64,000 nt of DNA. It comes from JAJYKN01 sp035516155 (lineage in GTDB: Bacteria > Nitrospirota > UBA9217). Under the pieces are notes generated by a model, which was not told where the DNA came from, ran no database searches, and saw only the letters and a program-made list of their open reading frames with translations. Both the position numbers and the translations under genes were made by a program. Where the stretch lies: the NCBI GenBank assembly GCA_035516155.1, contig DATJAP010000005.1:1-64000 (forward strand). The letters are read 5' to 3'. Of the stretch, positions 25,324 through 34,013 are shown one piece after another; the stretch's first letter is position 1; each line of letters opens with the position of its first letter.

Positions 25324-27651
25324 ATGGATCGCGACAGTCGGCAACATTATCAGGATCTGATTAACTGCATCCCTGATCCGATCGTGATTATCGACAACAG
25401 CTGCCGCATCACCATGGTCAATGATGCCCTGCTTTGGATGCAAGAAGATTCTCGGGAAAATCTTATCGGCAATTCCTGTCATAAGGTCCTTCATCATCAG
25501 GACTTCCCTTGTCAGATGACCGACTCCAGTTGTCCTTTCCGGGAAGTTTTCAGCTCCGGGAAGACCCTCAAACTGACCCATCGCCATTTTTCGAAGCCGG
25601 GGAAAGAAATCCTTGTGGAGCTAATAGCTTCGCCGGTCAGAAGCAATGACGGCGCAATAATCGGCATGCTCGAATTGATGCGTGATGTCACTCTCAGTGC
25701 GCGGCTTCAAGAGGAGAGTGCACAATCGCTCGCATTTCTCTCGAGTGTTCTCGAAGGTATCGGTGAAGGCGTTGTAGTGGTGGATAGGGACTATTGCATC
25801 CTCTCGGCAAATAAGGGGTACCTCAATCAAGTGGGAAATGCCAACGAACGTGTCGTGGGAAAACATTGTTATGAAGTATCGCACCATTTTGATTTCCCCT
25901 GTGCAGGCAACGGGCATGATTGCCCGGTCCGGGTCGTGTTTGAAACCGGCCGCCCCGAGACGGTCATGCACGTACACTATGATCAAGGGGGCAGGGAAAT
26001 CTACGTCGAATGCCATGCGTATCCCATTCATGACTCGTCAGGCCAGGTCATCAGGGCCATCGAGACACTGAATGATGTTACGGAGCGAGTGCGGCTGGAG
26101 TGGAAGCTCAAGGAGTCTGAAGAAAAGTACCGGGACCTGTATGATAATGCGCCCGACGGATATTATTCTCTTGCCGGGAACGGCCTCATCGTCGAGGTGA
26201 ATAAAACCTTTCTTGACATGCTCGGCTACCGCCGCGACGAGGTAGTCGGGAAGATGTTTATTGAAGAACTATTAACCGGTGCCAGCGTCGAAACATGCCG
26301 CCTAAAGTTTCCGGAGTTAAAAAAGGTCGGCAAGGTGGAGCACTTGGAATTGACCCTGGTGAGGAAAGATGGATCGCTGCTGCCGATTATGATGAATGCC
26401 TCCGCTGTCTATGATGGAGACGGCAACTTTCTCGTGAGCCGGTCGGTGATCCGGGATATTTCCGAACGGAAAAAGGCCGATGAAGAGAAGCGCAAGCTTC
26501 GGGAGCAGCTGTTTCAGTCGCAGAAACTGGAAGCTCTCGGGACGCTTGCGGGAGGGATCGCCCATGACTTCAATAACCTGCTGGCGTCCATCCTCGGATA
26601 CTCTTCCCTTGCTAAGGCGGATTTATCCGAAGGAGATCCATTGTATCGCCACCTCGAAATCATAGAGACCGCGTCGCTGCGTGCATCGGAACTGACCGAG
26701 CAGCTGCTAGCTTTCGCAAAAGGCGGTAAGTACGATGCAAAGCCCAACGATGTCAATGTCATTGTGGAAGAGGTGGCAGCGCTCTTTACACAAACAGTCG
26801 GCAAACATATAACCCTGGTCGTTACGACTGACAAAAATCTCCGGCCCGCCATCTGTGATGCCGGCCAGATACAGCAGGCCCTTCTGAATCTGACCATCAA
26901 TGGACGCGATTCCATGCCGCAGGGTGGTACGCTTACCATCCGTACGGAAAACGTCCGGCTGGAGATACAAGATGTGCAGTATCTCGTCGATATCCCGCCG
27001 GGCGATTATGTCCGCATATCCGTGTCCGACACCGGCATCGGCATGGACCGTCAGACGCAGCAGCATATGTTTGAGCCTTTCTTTACTACCAAGGAAAAGG
27101 GAACCGGTTTGGGACTGGCTCTCGCGTACGGCATCATTAAAAAACACAACGGGTTTATTCAGGTATGCAGTGAACCAGGCCGTGGATCGACGTTCGAAGT
27201 GAACCTCATTGCCTGCACCGGAGAGCATGCTTGCGCGGAAAAGGGGGAGAGGATGGAACTACGTCGCGGTACCGGGACGATTCTGGTAGTGGATGACGAG
27301 CCGCTTGTGACGCAACTTGCCAGGGATATTTTGAATCGCTTCGGATACAGTGTGCTAACCGCCGGCTGCGGAGAGGAAGCTGTGGAGCTCTATCGGAATC
27401 AGTCCGGGGAAATAAAGGCCGTCGTACTAGACATCGTTATGCCCGGCATGGACGGGAGGGAAGTCTTCCGGCAACTTCGGAGCGTTAATCCCCATGTTAC
27501 GGTCATCATTTCAAGCGGGTACAGTCATGACAGGGATGCCGATGATCTGCTGATGCAGGGCGCAGCAGGTTTTGTACAAAAGCCCTACCGGATTGCGGAT
27601 TTTCTGCACGTGGTTAATGACGCAGTGGAGGAGAAGGACAGGGCCACGTAA
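25324..27651 (+). CDS. Hybrid PAS histidine kinase with C-terminal receiver
   Basis: About 775 residues from ATG 25324; frames upstream (ATG 25249, TTG 25222) are open but not domain-like, so the start is uncertain. Three PAS domains span about 10-370. The first two each carry a Cys/His pattern (CHKVLHHQDFPC...SSCP and CYEVSHHFDFPC...HDCP). HisKA follows with H414 in GGIAHDFNNLL, then HATPase_c (NLTINGRDSMPQGG, DTGIGM, GTGLGLALAYGI), then a receiver domain with D703 in VVLDIVMPGMDG. No membrane segment. Hybrid kinases of this kind usually relay to a separate phosphotransfer partner, not seen nearby. Confidence 0.9.
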   Translation: MDRDSRQHYQDLINCIPDPIVIIDNSCRITMVNDALLWMQEDSRENLIGNSCHKVLHHQDFPCQMTDSSCPFREVFSSGKTLKLTHRHFSKPGKEILVELIASPVRSNDGAIIGMLELMRDVTLSARLQEESAQSLAFLSSVLEGIGEGVVVVDRDYCILSANKGYLNQVGNANERVVGKHCYEVSHHFDFPCAGNGHDCPVRVVFETGRPETVMHVHYDQGGREIYVECHAYPIHDSSGQVIRAIETLNDVTERVRLEWKLKESEEKYRDLYDNAPDGYYSLAGNGLIVEVNKTFLDMLGYRRDEVVGKMFIEELLTGASVETCRLKFPELKKVGKVEHLELTLVRKDGSLLPIMMNASAVYDGDGNFLVSRSVIRDISERKKADEEKRKLREQLFQSQKLEALGTLAGGIAHDFNNLLASILGYSSLAKADLSEGDPLYRHLEIIETASLRASELTEQLLAFAKGGKYDAKPNDVNVIVEEVAALFTQTVGKHITLVVTTDKNLRPAICDAGQIQQALLNLTINGRDSMPQGGTLTIRTENVRLEIQDVQYLVDIPPGDYVRISVSDTGIGMDRQTQQHMFEPFFTTKEKGTGLGLALAYGIIKKHNGFIQVCSEPGRGSTFEVNLIACTGEHACAEKGERMELRRGTGTILVVDDEPLVTQLARDILNRFGYSVLTAGCGEEAVELYRNQSGEIKAVVLDIVMPGMDGREVFRQLRSVNPHVTVIISSGYSHDRDADDLLMQGAAGFVQKPYRIADFLHVVNDAVEEKDRAT

Positions 27652-27729
27652 CGAGGATCTTTGACAGATTTTCCACGTTTCCACGGTTTTCTTCTGCCCC
27701 TTGCTACTCTCCTGCCCCTTTCCTCTTTT

Positions 27730-28581
27730 TTACGGATTCTGCAATTTCGCGGCTTTTACTACGTGTTTTAACAGAACGCGCGTAGTTACGGTGCCTACGC
27801 CGCCGGGTACCGGTGTAATGGCACCGGCAACTTCCTTGGCAGGCTCGGTATCTACATCGCCGAAGAGCTTATCTCCCTCCACGTTAATACCGACATCCAT
27901 GACCGTGGCGCCGTTTTTAATGTAGTCTTTTGTAATCATTCTTGCCTTCCCGATGGCGGCCACGAGGATGTCGGCACGGCGGCAGACACCGGGGAGGTCC
28001 TGCGTCCGGGAATGGCACACTGTGACCGTGGCATTTTCTCCCAGGAGCAGCATGGACATGGGCTTGCCCACCACCATCGAGCGACCGATGATCACAGCCT
28101 CCTTTCCGCTCATCGGAACTTGGTAGAAGCGGAGGATTTCCATCACCGCCTGCGGTGTGGCGGGCGGGAATCCGGTCATGTCGCCGGCCATGATCTTGCC
28201 GGCATTCACCGGGTTAAAGCAGTCAATATCCTTTTCCGGAGCCAGAATGTGCTTGACCACGTCCTCGCTAATCTGCTTCGGGAAGGGGCGCATGACAATG
28301 ATGCCGCTGATGCTTCTGTCCGCGTTCCGTTCCTTCAAAATCCTGACGAAATCATCTTGGCTCATTGCTCCGGGCAGCTGCTCGATTTGGCAGGCGATCC
28401 CGTTTTTCTCAGCCATTTTTTTCGCGCTGTTCGCGTAGGTGACCGAATCGGCCGCTTCTCCCACGATCATGATTCTGAGCGTCGGATTGACGCCTTTCGC
28501 CTTGAGTTCCTGCACGTCTTTCTGGATGTCCTGGTCCATTTTCTGGGCTACTTCTTTGCCGGTTAATAGTTTTGCTGGCAT
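27730..28581 (-). CDS. folD: Bifunctional methylenetetrahydrofolate dehydrogenase / methenyltetrahydrofolate cyclohydrolase FolD
   Basis: A 283-residue cytoplasmic enzyme interconverting 5,10-methylene-, methenyl- and 10-formyl-tetrahydrofolate. Visible motifs: the substrate-site tyrosine/lysine segment SVTYANSAKKMAEKNGI near residues 46-62, DIDCFNPVNAGKI, the NADP-binding IIGRSMVVGKP near 164-174 and the C-terminal TPVPGGVGTVTTRVLL. AAGGAG lies just before the ATG. A cyclodeaminase-family gene lies 281 bases upstream on the same strand, which fits a one-carbon pair. Confidence 0.96.
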   Translation of the reverse strand: MPAKLLTGKEVAQKMDQDIQKDVQELKAKGVNPTLRIMIVGEAADSVTYANSAKKMAEKNGIACQIEQLPGAMSQDDFVRILKERNADRSISGIIVMRPFPKQISEDVVKHILAPEKDIDCFNPVNAGKIMAGDMTGFPPATPQAVMEILRFYQVPMSGKEAVIIGRSMVVGKPMSMLLLGENATVTVCHSRTQDLPGVCRRADILVAAIGKARMITKDYIKNGATVMDVGINVEGDKLFGDVDTEPAKEVAGAITPVPGGVGTVTTRVLLKHVVKAAKLQNP

Positions 28582-28862
28582 GGTTGCTCCTTATGGATCG
28601 TAAGAGGGCCAAGGGTCATGGGTCAAGCGTCAAGGGGAAGAGTAGACGCACGTCAAGAGAACGATTTCTTGCCCTTTTTGCTTGCCCGCTCGAATTGTTA
28701 TCACCAGAGCTGTAAACCCCCGTTTCTCAGTGCGGGAATATAAAGAATCTGGTTGCAAAACCACCAAATAAGTTTATTTTGGTGATAGATGGACAAATGC
28801 TTATTGATCTGAAATAATAGATTCTGATTCGGGAATCCTCTACCTTTAGGCCGGGGAGGATG

Positions 28863-29489
28863 TCATCCCATTTTCTTGTACGTCGTTGTCATCACTGATT
28901 TTTCAAGAGCCGCTACCTGTGTGAGAACACCTTCCATGCGGGACCAGGTTTCTTTAGTATAGGACTCGTCTTTGATACTGTTTACATTGATTTTAACATT
29001 CAGTGCCGCGCTCTGGGCGCAGGCCTGGGCCAGCAGCACGGCGACGCCGGCATCGCTCACCGCGGCCACATTCCCGATATCAGCGGCGCGCTCAGCGAGC
29101 TTGGCCACATCGAGGGATTTCATGCCGATCTCGAAGGGGACCTGGCAGGCTTTTTTGAGGGCCTCCTGCATCTTAGCGGTCCGAGCCGCCTTTTCGGCGT
29201 CGGTGTTCTTCGGCATTTTGTACACTTCCGAGAGAGATCCGTATGCCTCGGTATCTTTCTGGATCAGATCCTGCAGTTCTCTGCGAAGTTCTTCCGATTC
29301 TTTCAGGAGCGCGTCGATTTGTGGCTGAACATCCTTGTACTTTTCCTTTCCAAGCGTCAGGTTGGAAACCATGCTGACGAGCGCGGCACCGAGCGAACCG
29401 ACAAGCGCCGCCACGCTTCCACCTCCCGGTTCGGGCGATTTGCTTGCCAGCTTATCCATGAAATTCCGTAAAGGTTGATCGATATACAC
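28863..29489 (-). CDS. Cyclodeaminase/cyclohydrolase family protein (FchA-like)
   Basis: I place the start at GTG 29489 because GGAGGT lies at the correct distance in front; the ATG twelve bases further upstream contains that site. The product is 208 residues with the family signature KSPEPGGGSVAALVGSLGAALVSMV near the N-terminus and a long helical remainder (AERAADIGNVAAVSDAGVAVLLAQA). Relatives include the cyclodeaminase domain of FTCD and clostridial methenyl-THF cyclohydrolase FchA. Its location above folD supports a role in one-carbon folate conversion; the exact reaction cannot be fixed. Confidence 0.88.
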   Translation of the reverse strand: MYIDQPLRNFMDKLASKSPEPGGGSVAALVGSLGAALVSMVSNLTLGKEKYKDVQPQIDALLKESEELRRELQDLIQKDTEAYGSLSEVYKMPKNTDAEKAARTAKMQEALKKACQVPFEIGMKSLDVAKLAERAADIGNVAAVSDAGVAVLLAQACAQSAALNVKINVNSIKDESYTKETWSRMEGVLTQVAALEKSVMTTTYKKMG

Positions 29490-29527
29490 AATGACCTCCA
29501 AGTTTGAGCAAGTGATGTGGGATAAAA

Positions 29528-29556
29528 AGAATAATCAAAGGGCGGAATTTTGTCAA
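29528..29556 (-). promoter_or_regulatory. Predicted sigma70 promoter for the FchA-like gene
   Basis: On the minus strand TTGACA (complement of 29551-29556) is followed after 17 bases by TATTCT (complement of 29528-29533). Transcription would begin near 29521, about 30 bases before the GTG start. It faces away from the ccdA promoter. Confidence 0.68.
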
Positions 29557-29687
29557 TAAAAAATTTCCAAACCCGTTCTTTTTGATAAAGACTTTAAAGA
29601 ACAACGGGAAGACAACTATGGTTGCAACCAGATTCATTTATAACGGCAATTTGAGAATAAATCAATTAGAAAATAATAAACTTTTTC

Positions 29688-29717
29688 TTGACTCTATTTC
29701 GCGAGCTTTGGTATTAT
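29688..29717 (+). promoter_or_regulatory. Predicted sigma70 promoter for ccdA-merR
   Basis: TTGACT (29688-29693) and TATTAT (29712-29717) are 18 bases apart. The start of transcription would be near 29724, about 27 bases before the ccdA ATG. This also argues against the longer ccdA frame that begins at 29688. Confidence 0.68.
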
Positions 29718-29750
29718 GCAGGTTACCGGTCGAGGGGGATTGTACCGTTC

Positions 29751-30467
29751 ATGGATATTTCGCACGGATTAACGTTCTCTGTCCTGTTTTTTTCGTCGTT
29801 TATGGGACTCATCTCCTTCGCTTCCCCGTGCATACTGCCGCTGATACCCTCCTATGTCTCATATATTACTGGGATCAGCTATGATGAGCTCGTGAGCCGC
29901 GAGTCGCGCAGGCGGAACATGAACATAACCCTGCTTCACTCGCTTTCATTCGTCGCAGGCTTCACGATTATTTTCGTGCTGCTCGGGGCGACGGCGAGTC
30001 TTGCCGGAAGCGTCCTTTCCCGGCATCTTGATGTCATACGGATTGCCGGCGGAATTCTCATCATCATCATGGGCATATTCGTCATGGACGTGGTGAATAT
30101 TCCCTTTCTGCAGCGCGAGGCGAAGCTGCAGCTGAAGACGCGTCCCGCGGGGTTCGTGGGAACACTTATCGTCGGGATGATTTTTGGAGCAGGTTGGACT
30201 CCCTGCACCGGTCCCTTCTTGGGCTCGGTTCTTGCGCTGGCCATGGAAACAGATACCATGGGCAGAGGAATGGCGCTTCTTACCTTTTATTCGCTTGGAT
30301 TGGGAATACCTTTTATCGTCTCAGCCATCGCGATCAGTGCCTTCCTGTCTTCGTTCAATAGGCTGAAAAGACATTTTAAAGTCATTAAAATAGTGAGTGG
30401 CGCCATTCTGATCGTCATGGGCATACTCCTCATCATGGATAAAATGACGATCCTTATAATTCGTTAG
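29751..30467 (+). CDS. ccdA: Cytochrome c biogenesis protein CcdA (thiol-disulfide transmembrane carrier)
   Basis: A 238-residue protein with about six transmembrane helices, starting at ATG 29751 with GAGGGGG upstream. The redox cysteines are C27 in ASPCILPLIPSY and C152 in WTPCTGPFLGS, in the two symmetrical helices as in CcdA/DsbD-beta proteins. It carries reducing power from cytoplasmic thioredoxin across the inner membrane, for example to apocytochrome c. The MerR gene 24 bases downstream is in the same operon. Confidence 0.92.
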   Translation: MDISHGLTFSVLFFSSFMGLISFASPCILPLIPSYVSYITGISYDELVSRESRRRNMNITLLHSLSFVAGFTIIFVLLGATASLAGSVLSRHLDVIRIAGGILIIIMGIFVMDVVNIPFLQREAKLQLKTRPAGFVGTLIVGMIFGAGWTPCTGPFLGSVLALAMETDTMGRGMALLTFYSLGLGIPFIVSAIAISAFLSSFNRLKRHFKVIKIVSGAILIVMGILLIMDKMTILIIR

Positions 30468-30491
30468 AAATTCTGGGGGAAGAAGGAAATT

Positions 30492-30911
30492 ATGCCGGCA
30501 GAAGGTTTGGATGTATTAAAAGACAAGGACGCGCCTCTCTATACCATGGGTGTGGCCGCCAAGCTCGTGGGAACCACGGCCCAGACCCTGCGGCTTTACG
30601 AGAAACATGGATTGATTCTCCCGACGCGGGAGCGCAGGAACCGATTGTACACGGAGAATGACATCAAATGGCTCAGGTGTATCCGCGAACTGATTCATTC
30701 CAAAAAAATCAGCATTGAAGGCATCAAGAAGCTTCTCGACTACGCGCCCTGCTGGGAGATCAAGGACTGTCCTGATGAACGCCGGGTTGTATGCACGGCC
30801 TTCACGGATAAGGGCAAACCCTGCTGGGAAACAACCCGGTGCCGGATGGAAAACGACTGTTCTACCTGCGTGGTGTTTCTGAAGAACGGGAAAAGAGCGG
30901 CAAAGAAGTGA
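30492..30911 (+). CDS. MerR-family regulator with a cysteine-rich C-terminal domain
   Basis: A 139-residue protein. Residues 16-86 are a MerR winged helix-turn-helix (YTMGVAAKLVGTTAQTLRLYEKHGLI, RLYTENDIKWLRCIREL), close to the HspR branch. Residues 87-126 hold seven cysteines (87, 93, 101, 111, 117, 123, 126) in two CWExxxC repeats, a likely metal or redox-sensing site. No dimerisation helix of classical MerR length follows. Co-transcription with ccdA suggests thiol or redox control, an inference. Confidence 0.85.
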   Translation: MPAEGLDVLKDKDAPLYTMGVAAKLVGTTAQTLRLYEKHGLILPTRERRNRLYTENDIKWLRCIRELIHSKKISIEGIKKLLDYAPCWEIKDCPDERRVVCTAFTDKGKPCWETTRCRMENDCSTCVVFLKNGKRAAKK

Positions 30912-30920
30912 TAATTGCCT

Positions 30921-30962
30921 TTCAAACCGATTAAACGTTTGAAACTGTTTATCCGGTTTGAA
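30921..30962. terminator. Hairpin between the convergent merR and moaD-moaE genes
   Basis: TTCAAACCG (30921-30929) pairs with CGGTTTGAA (30954-30962), and the inner TTAAAC/GTTTA adds to the stem. It sits between two convergent stop codons, where a bidirectional terminator is expected, but no T-run flanks it on either strand, so the role is uncertain. Confidence 0.4.
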
Positions 30963-30971
30963 CGGTAGATC

Positions 30972-31646
30972 TTACGGATGTTCCTCCACCCAAACCTCTC
31001 CTTCCGGCGTTGTTTCCTTCTTCCAGATAGGGGTAATCCTCTTCAATTCATCAATGCAGAACCGGCAAGCCTTGAACGCCTCGTCACGGTGGCCCGCGGC
31101 GACCGCGATCAGCACGATATCCTCGCCCACCGGCATCGTTCCAATGCGATGCACAATCGTCACGTCGATGACGCCGAAGTTAGCAACCGCCCGCGTCCTG
31201 ATCTCCTCCAGTTTCTTTTCCGCCATGCCGGGATAATGTTCGAACTCAAGCCTCGCGACTACTTTTCCCCTGGAGACATCCCTCGTCGTGCCGATGAAGG
31301 TGACGATCGCGCCGATCGAGGTTGAAGACCTCTTAAGCGATTCGACTTCCTGTTCAAGCGAGAAGGGTTTTTGCTGAATACGGATGCGGCCGGACCGTTC
31401 GTCCCCGCCTGAGAAAGGAGGCATGAGCGCAACTTCATCGCCGTCCTTGACAAGAGCATTGTGCTTTACGAACTCTTGGTTCACCGAGACCATGATGGCG
31501 CACGAGGAAAGGATGCCTGATAGGACGGGAAGTTTCTGGGACATCTGCCGCAGCAGGTCTGATACGGTCTCAGTCTTACCCGGGAGCTGGATTTCGCAGG
31601 TGCCGGCCTTGTCTTTGAGTATGGCGAATAGCTTGACAGTGATCAT
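30972..31646 (-). CDS. Fused molybdopterin synthase, MoaD-MoaE
   Basis: A 224-residue fusion. Residues 1-81 are MoaD (MITVKLFAILKDKAG, ending PPFSGG), the sulfur carrier, and about 90-224 are MoaE (GAIVTFIGTTRDVSRG, FEHYPGMAEKKLEEI, HRIGTMPVGEDIVLIAVAAGHR, CRFCIDELKRITPIWKKE). Together they convert cyclic pyranopterin monophosphate to molybdopterin. In separate MoaD the C-terminal Gly-Gly is free and thiocarboxylated by MoeB; here it continues directly into the linker, so activation must involve cleavage or a different route. No other moa gene is adjacent. Confidence 0.9.
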   Translation of the reverse strand: MITVKLFAILKDKAGTCEIQLPGKTETVSDLLRQMSQKLPVLSGILSSCAIMVSVNQEFVKHNALVKDGDEVALMPPFSGGDERSGRIRIQQKPFSLEQEVESLKRSSTSIGAIVTFIGTTRDVSRGKVVARLEFEHYPGMAEKKLEEIRTRAVANFGVIDVTIVHRIGTMPVGEDIVLIAVAAGHRDEAFKACRFCIDELKRITPIWKKETTPEGEVWVEEHP

Positions 31647-31724
31647 TTAGTTTTTAATCTCACTCACGGTATTGCACGATAGGAACCGCACCGGCGCGCG
31701 ACAGGGAGAGCGTCGAAATTGTTT

Positions 31725-33347
31725 TCACGATGAAGGAATTGACTCCGTTGTTTCCCCTATATCAGGCACAATCCTGTTTTCGATCAAACACTGCAGCATT
31801 TCCAGTTCATCTTGACCGAACCACGTGAGGTTGCAAAAACTGCACCGGTCTATCTCGATAAGATGAGCGAGGCTGTAGAATCCCCGGTACATGGGTTTCC
31901 CGCATTTGGGGCAGGGGAGCAGGGGCGTCGCCGCTTGACTCGTTCTTGCCAGCTTTTGACGCGCCAGTCTGAGCTGGTTTTCCTTTACCACTGTTTTTGC
32001 CAGCGAAGTAATACGTTCTGAGCAGGGTTTATCCCTGCCAGTGCGCGCGATGATTCTCGGTATTTTGTCAGTTTCTGCAAGAATCCCGGCGCAAAAGCGG
32101 CATTGGTTAATCTGCGTACTCTCGTAGGATTCAATGACGAGCGGCTGCCGGCAAACAGGGCATAAAAAGCTCGTCGGTGGATGTTCCGGTTCTGAAAGTC
32201 TCGCTGCAAAAAGGGCATTCACTGCCGGATCTTTCCACGCTCGGTCAGCTTTTTGATCTTTTTGCCGGCTGATCCAGGTGAGAGGCGAGAGCCAGGGGAG
32301 GGTCCCCAGTTCCAGCAGGGAAAAAGGTCCCTGCCACTTTTGACCGGGATTCATCGCATAATAGGATTGACTGTTCTCTTTCGCCGCACCCGTCCCTGCA
32401 TATGCGTTGTCCGCCGCGGACCGCACATCGAGGTCGGAAAGACTGATACGCGCCATCCGGAGCAGGACATCAATCCTCTTGGCCAGCGGCGGATGGGTTG
32501 ACAGAAGATCGGCCCAGAAACCTTCCCTCTCGTCCAGTGCGGTAGCTTCGGGATTGACGATACAGAGCATCTCAAAACCGCTCCCGATGAATCCCGCCCC
32601 CCGCCAGCTCCGCGACAGAAGATGCAGAGTCTCGGCCAGCGCAATGGGGTTCCGGGTCATGCGGACCGATGCCGCGTCGGCGCGGTACTCCCGCTCGCGC
32701 GAAATGAGCATGTTCAGAAGATAGGTCAGCTTCAGCAGAAGTCTGGCCAGGGAAAACGACGGGGACGCAAGTGTCCGGCCACGTGTACCATCGTCAAGTT
32801 TCTCGACTGCTGACGTGAACGTGCCGAAAAGGCTCGCCGCGATGGTTGTCTCCATACAGTCGCCGGATAGGATATGATACGCCTCATGGGCGATGACGGC
32901 CTCAAGCTGTGACCGTGTGAGGCGGGAGAGCAGCCCCTCGGTGATGCCGATGACGGCCTCACCCTTAAGGTCGGCCGCGGCAACCGCATTCATCGACAGC
33001 GAGGGAATGACGACGCATCGGATCGATCGCTTGTTCCCCGTGGCCACGTGAATTTCCTGCATCACGTCAATGAGCATTGTATGCACATCGTCCTGCGGGT
33101 CCGGAGGCTGGGCACTTAAGCTCCTGGTTACAACGGCAACCGTATCATAAGCCGAGAACAAGAAATGAATTCCCGCCACGAGCAGGGCAATCATGCCGGC
33201 AATGAACCAGAACCGCGGCGAGGCGTTTAACGGCGAAAACGCGGCGAAGAGAACGGGAACGAGGAAGTAGAGCATCATGAGGAAAAGAAAGAAGACCCAG
33301 ATGCGCCAGCTTTTCTTACGCTCTATGTCGATATAAGTCAGGGGCAT
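31725..33347 (-). CDS. M48-family membrane metalloprotease with GYF-like and zinc-ribbon C-terminal parts
   Basis: A 540-residue protein. Two N-terminal transmembrane helices (17-37 and 47-66) precede an HtpX/Ste24-type catalytic domain with the HEAYH zinc motif at 154-158 and the third ligand glutamate in EREYRADAASVRMT near 220. After residue about 325 comes a GYF-like segment (YYAMNPGQKWQGPFSLLELGTL), then two CxxC...CxxC zinc ribbons (CPVCRQP...CRFCAG; CPKCGKP...CSFCN). It lies downstream of lemA on the same strand, a frequent pairing. Probably an envelope protein quality-control protease. Confidence 0.86.
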   Translation of the reverse strand: MPLTYIDIERKKSWRIWVFFLFLMMLYFLVPVLFAAFSPLNASPRFWFIAGMIALLVAGIHFLFSAYDTVAVVTRSLSAQPPDPQDDVHTMLIDVMQEIHVATGNKRSIRCVVIPSLSMNAVAAADLKGEAVIGITEGLLSRLTRSQLEAVIAHEAYHILSGDCMETTIAASLFGTFTSAVEKLDDGTRGRTLASPSFSLARLLLKLTYLLNMLISREREYRADAASVRMTRNPIALAETLHLLSRSWRGAGFIGSGFEMLCIVNPEATALDEREGFWADLLSTHPPLAKRIDVLLRMARISLSDLDVRSAADNAYAGTGAAKENSQSYYAMNPGQKWQGPFSLLELGTLPWLSPLTWISRQKDQKADRAWKDPAVNALFAARLSEPEHPPTSFLCPVCRQPLVIESYESTQINQCRFCAGILAETDKIPRIIARTGRDKPCSERITSLAKTVVKENQLRLARQKLARTSQAATPLLPCPKCGKPMYRGFYSLAHLIEIDRCSFCNLTWFGQDELEMLQCLIENRIVPDIGETTESIPSS

Positions 33348-33452
33348 GGGATAATCAGAAAATAAAAGTCAGATGACATACCCAGGCTGAAGTGATGCGC
33401 CGAAAGGCACGGGTTCAGGCCGTCTTCTGTACACTGTCTTTTGTCATCTGCC

Positions 33453-34013
33453 TCACTTCCTTAAGCTCAGGTCCACTGCCGGCACGGCACGGGCTGTTTC
33501 GTCTGCGCCGAAATACTCCCCGGACTGAAAGTTGAACATTGAAGAAACGATATTGTTCGGAAAGACCTGGATCTTCGTGCGGAAGTTCGCGACGAGGTCG
33601 TTGTAGAGCTGGCGGGCGAAGGCAATGCGGTTTTCCGTGGAGGTAAGCTCCTCCTGGAGCTGCATCGCGTTCCGGTTGCTCTTGAGATCAGGATAGTTCT
33701 CCATTACCGCAAAAAGTTTCCCCAGTGTTTGGGTGAGCATATTCTCCGCCTCCGCTTTGGCAGCCGGTGTGGAAGCCGAAACGGCCTTGGCCCGCGCCGA
33801 GATCACCTTTTCGAGCGTGTCCTGTTCGAACTCCATGGCCCCTTTCACGGTCTGGACGAGGTTCGGGATAAGATCATGTCTCCGCTTGAGCTGGACGTCA
33901 ATCTGGTTCCACGAGCTCTGCATATCGTTCCGGATCGCTACGAGTCCATTGTAAATCAATATGAGCCAGACCAGCAACAAGGCGAGCACTGCAAGCAGTA
34001 TCCAACTGATCAT
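33453..34013 (-). CDS. lemA: LemA family membrane protein
   Basis: A 186-residue protein with one N-terminal transmembrane helix (ISWILLAVLALLLVWLILIYN) and a long helical domain with the LemA signature WNQIDVQLKRRHDLIPNLVQTVKG and YNDLVANFRTKIQVFPNNIVS. The biochemical role is not established. GAGGAGGTC precedes the ATG. The M48 gene follows after 105 bases, and lemA plus an M48 (HtpX-like) gene recur together in many bacteria. Confidence 0.92.
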   Translation of the reverse strand: MISWILLAVLALLLVWLILIYNGLVAIRNDMQSSWNQIDVQLKRRHDLIPNLVQTVKGAMEFEQDTLEKVISARAKAVSASTPAAKAEAENMLTQTLGKLFAVMENYPDLKSNRNAMQLQEELTSTENRIAFARQLYNDLVANFRTKIQVFPNNIVSSMFNFQSGEYFGADETARAVPAVDLSLRK

